This document shows, one piece after another, positions 40,888 through 41,211 of a stretch of 41,211 nucleotides of DNA; position 1 is the stretch's first letter, and each line of letters starts with the position of its first letter. The stretch covers positions 1 through 41,211 of the forward strand of contig JASHOD010000071.1 in NCBI GenBank assembly GCA_030041295.1, read 5' to 3'. The DNA comes from Nitrososphaerales archaeon (GTDB taxonomy: Archaea; Thermoproteota; Nitrososphaeria; Nitrososphaerales; CADDZS01). The notes below the pieces were generated by a model. The model was not told the origin of the DNA. It did not search any database and was given only the letters and a program-made list of their open reading frames with translations. The position numbers and the translations under genes were made by a program.

Positions 40888-41211
40888 CGGGAAGCGATTT
40901 CAGGTAATTATCTACAAGTCGCGCCGCAGCCTCGGCTACTTGTTCTGCGTTCATTTTCTGCGTATCAATCTCATAATTGAAAACATTAAGATCCTCACCG
41001 AACTTTATCTTGTAAATGTCCCAGTACAAATTTCTGTTGCGTTCGTCTCTTTGTCTGATAATTCGCTCGGCGGTTCGAATTTCTATCCTGTCTCGACCGG
41101 CAAGACGTTTGGCACGGATTTTTGGAGGAGCGTCGAACCAGATCTTTAGACCATCGGTACAAAGCCAAGGAACGGTATAACTTGTTATCACAACACCGCC
41201 CTTTGTAATAT
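40862..41211 (-). CDS. cmk: Cytidylate kinase, archaeal type (5'-truncated by window edge)
   Basis: The frame is open to the window end, reading ITKGGVVITSYTVPWLC before the LID-side region. LKIWFDAPPKIRAKRLAGRD matches the archaeal CMP kinase xLKIWLxAPxxxRxxRIAxR block. RTAERIIRQRDERNRNLYWDIYKI and LNVFNYEIDTQKMNAEQV follow. The N-terminal P-loop portion (about 70 residues) lies outside the window. It phosphorylates CMP/dCMP. Its gene order before cbf5, with overlapping ends, is a recurring archaeal arrangement. Confidence 0.9.
   Translation of the reverse strand, partial: ITKGGVVITSYTVPWLCTDGLKIWFDAPPKIRAKRLAGRDRIEIRTAERIIRQRDERNRNLYWDIYKIKFGEDLNVFNYEIDTQKMNAEQVAEAAARLVDNYLKSLPGATKKKSN

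Noticed and set aside
1-41211. Mobile elements, prophage, defence systems or CRISPR
   Set aside because: No transposase, integrase, phage structural gene, long terminal repeat or regularly spaced repeat was seen. The lone SF2 helicase has no nuclease or methylase neighbour.

Overview
The window is from an archaeal chromosome of moderate GC. Evidence for an archaeon: a TFIIB-type initiation factor (tfb), Cbf5-type pseudouridine synthase with a PUA domain, archaeal 6-hydroxymethylpterin diphosphokinase (MptE), and tRNA genes with bulge-helix-bulge introns. Short TATA-like boxes lie close to starts, and many genes start with TTG. The EtfBA fusion with FixC/FixX, SdhAB, proline dehydrogenase and Lar nickel-cofactor genes, with no ammonia-oxidation genes in view, fit a heterotrophic relative of Thaumarchaeota/Nitrososphaeria. 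That placement is an inference from gene content, not a phylogeny.

Layout. 1-5.2 kb: pyruvate phosphate dikinase (5' end cut by the window), threonine synthase, tRNA-Gln(CTG), class V aminotransferase. 5.2-8.1 kb: argS and a phosphoglycolate-phosphatase-type HAD on the minus strand, then intron-bearing tRNA-Arg(GCG). 8.2-9.1 kb: a dihydropteroate-synthase-like gene broken by two +1 frameshifts. 9.2-13.9 kb: trmO, a double-HTH Lrp-like regulator, NTF2-like and TfoX-like small proteins, an SF2 helicase, and a zinc-ribbon RDD membrane protein. 14.1-17.8 kb: proline dehydrogenase, sdhB and sdhA on the minus strand with no membrane anchor gene. 18-19 kb: a degenerate MobA-like nucleotidyltransferase and a small conserved-looking protein.

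19.1-26.5 kb is the most distinctive block: larB diverges from etfBA-fixC-fixX, followed by malate dehydrogenase, a stand-alone LarC C-terminal domain and larE. A perfect 13-bp inverted repeat sits between larB and etfBA, which suggests common control of nickel-pincer cofactor synthesis and an electron-transfer-flavoprotein pathway. A 53-residue membrane protein, a serine hydroxymethyltransferase-family enzyme and a PfkB kinase follow.

29.3-36.5 kb: guaA-guaB, a coiled-coil protein with an intact dihydropteroate synthase, divergent mptE, isocitrate-type dehydrogenase, acylphosphatase. 36.5-41.2 kb: a hypothetical gene, zinc-ribbon/CBS protein, tfb, dCTP deaminase-like protein, tRNA-Ser(GGA) interrupted by three introns, cbf5 and the start-truncated cmk. 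Several convergent gene pairs are separated by, or end in, perfect or near-perfect hairpins. I saw no insertion sequence, CRISPR array, prophage or replication origin.
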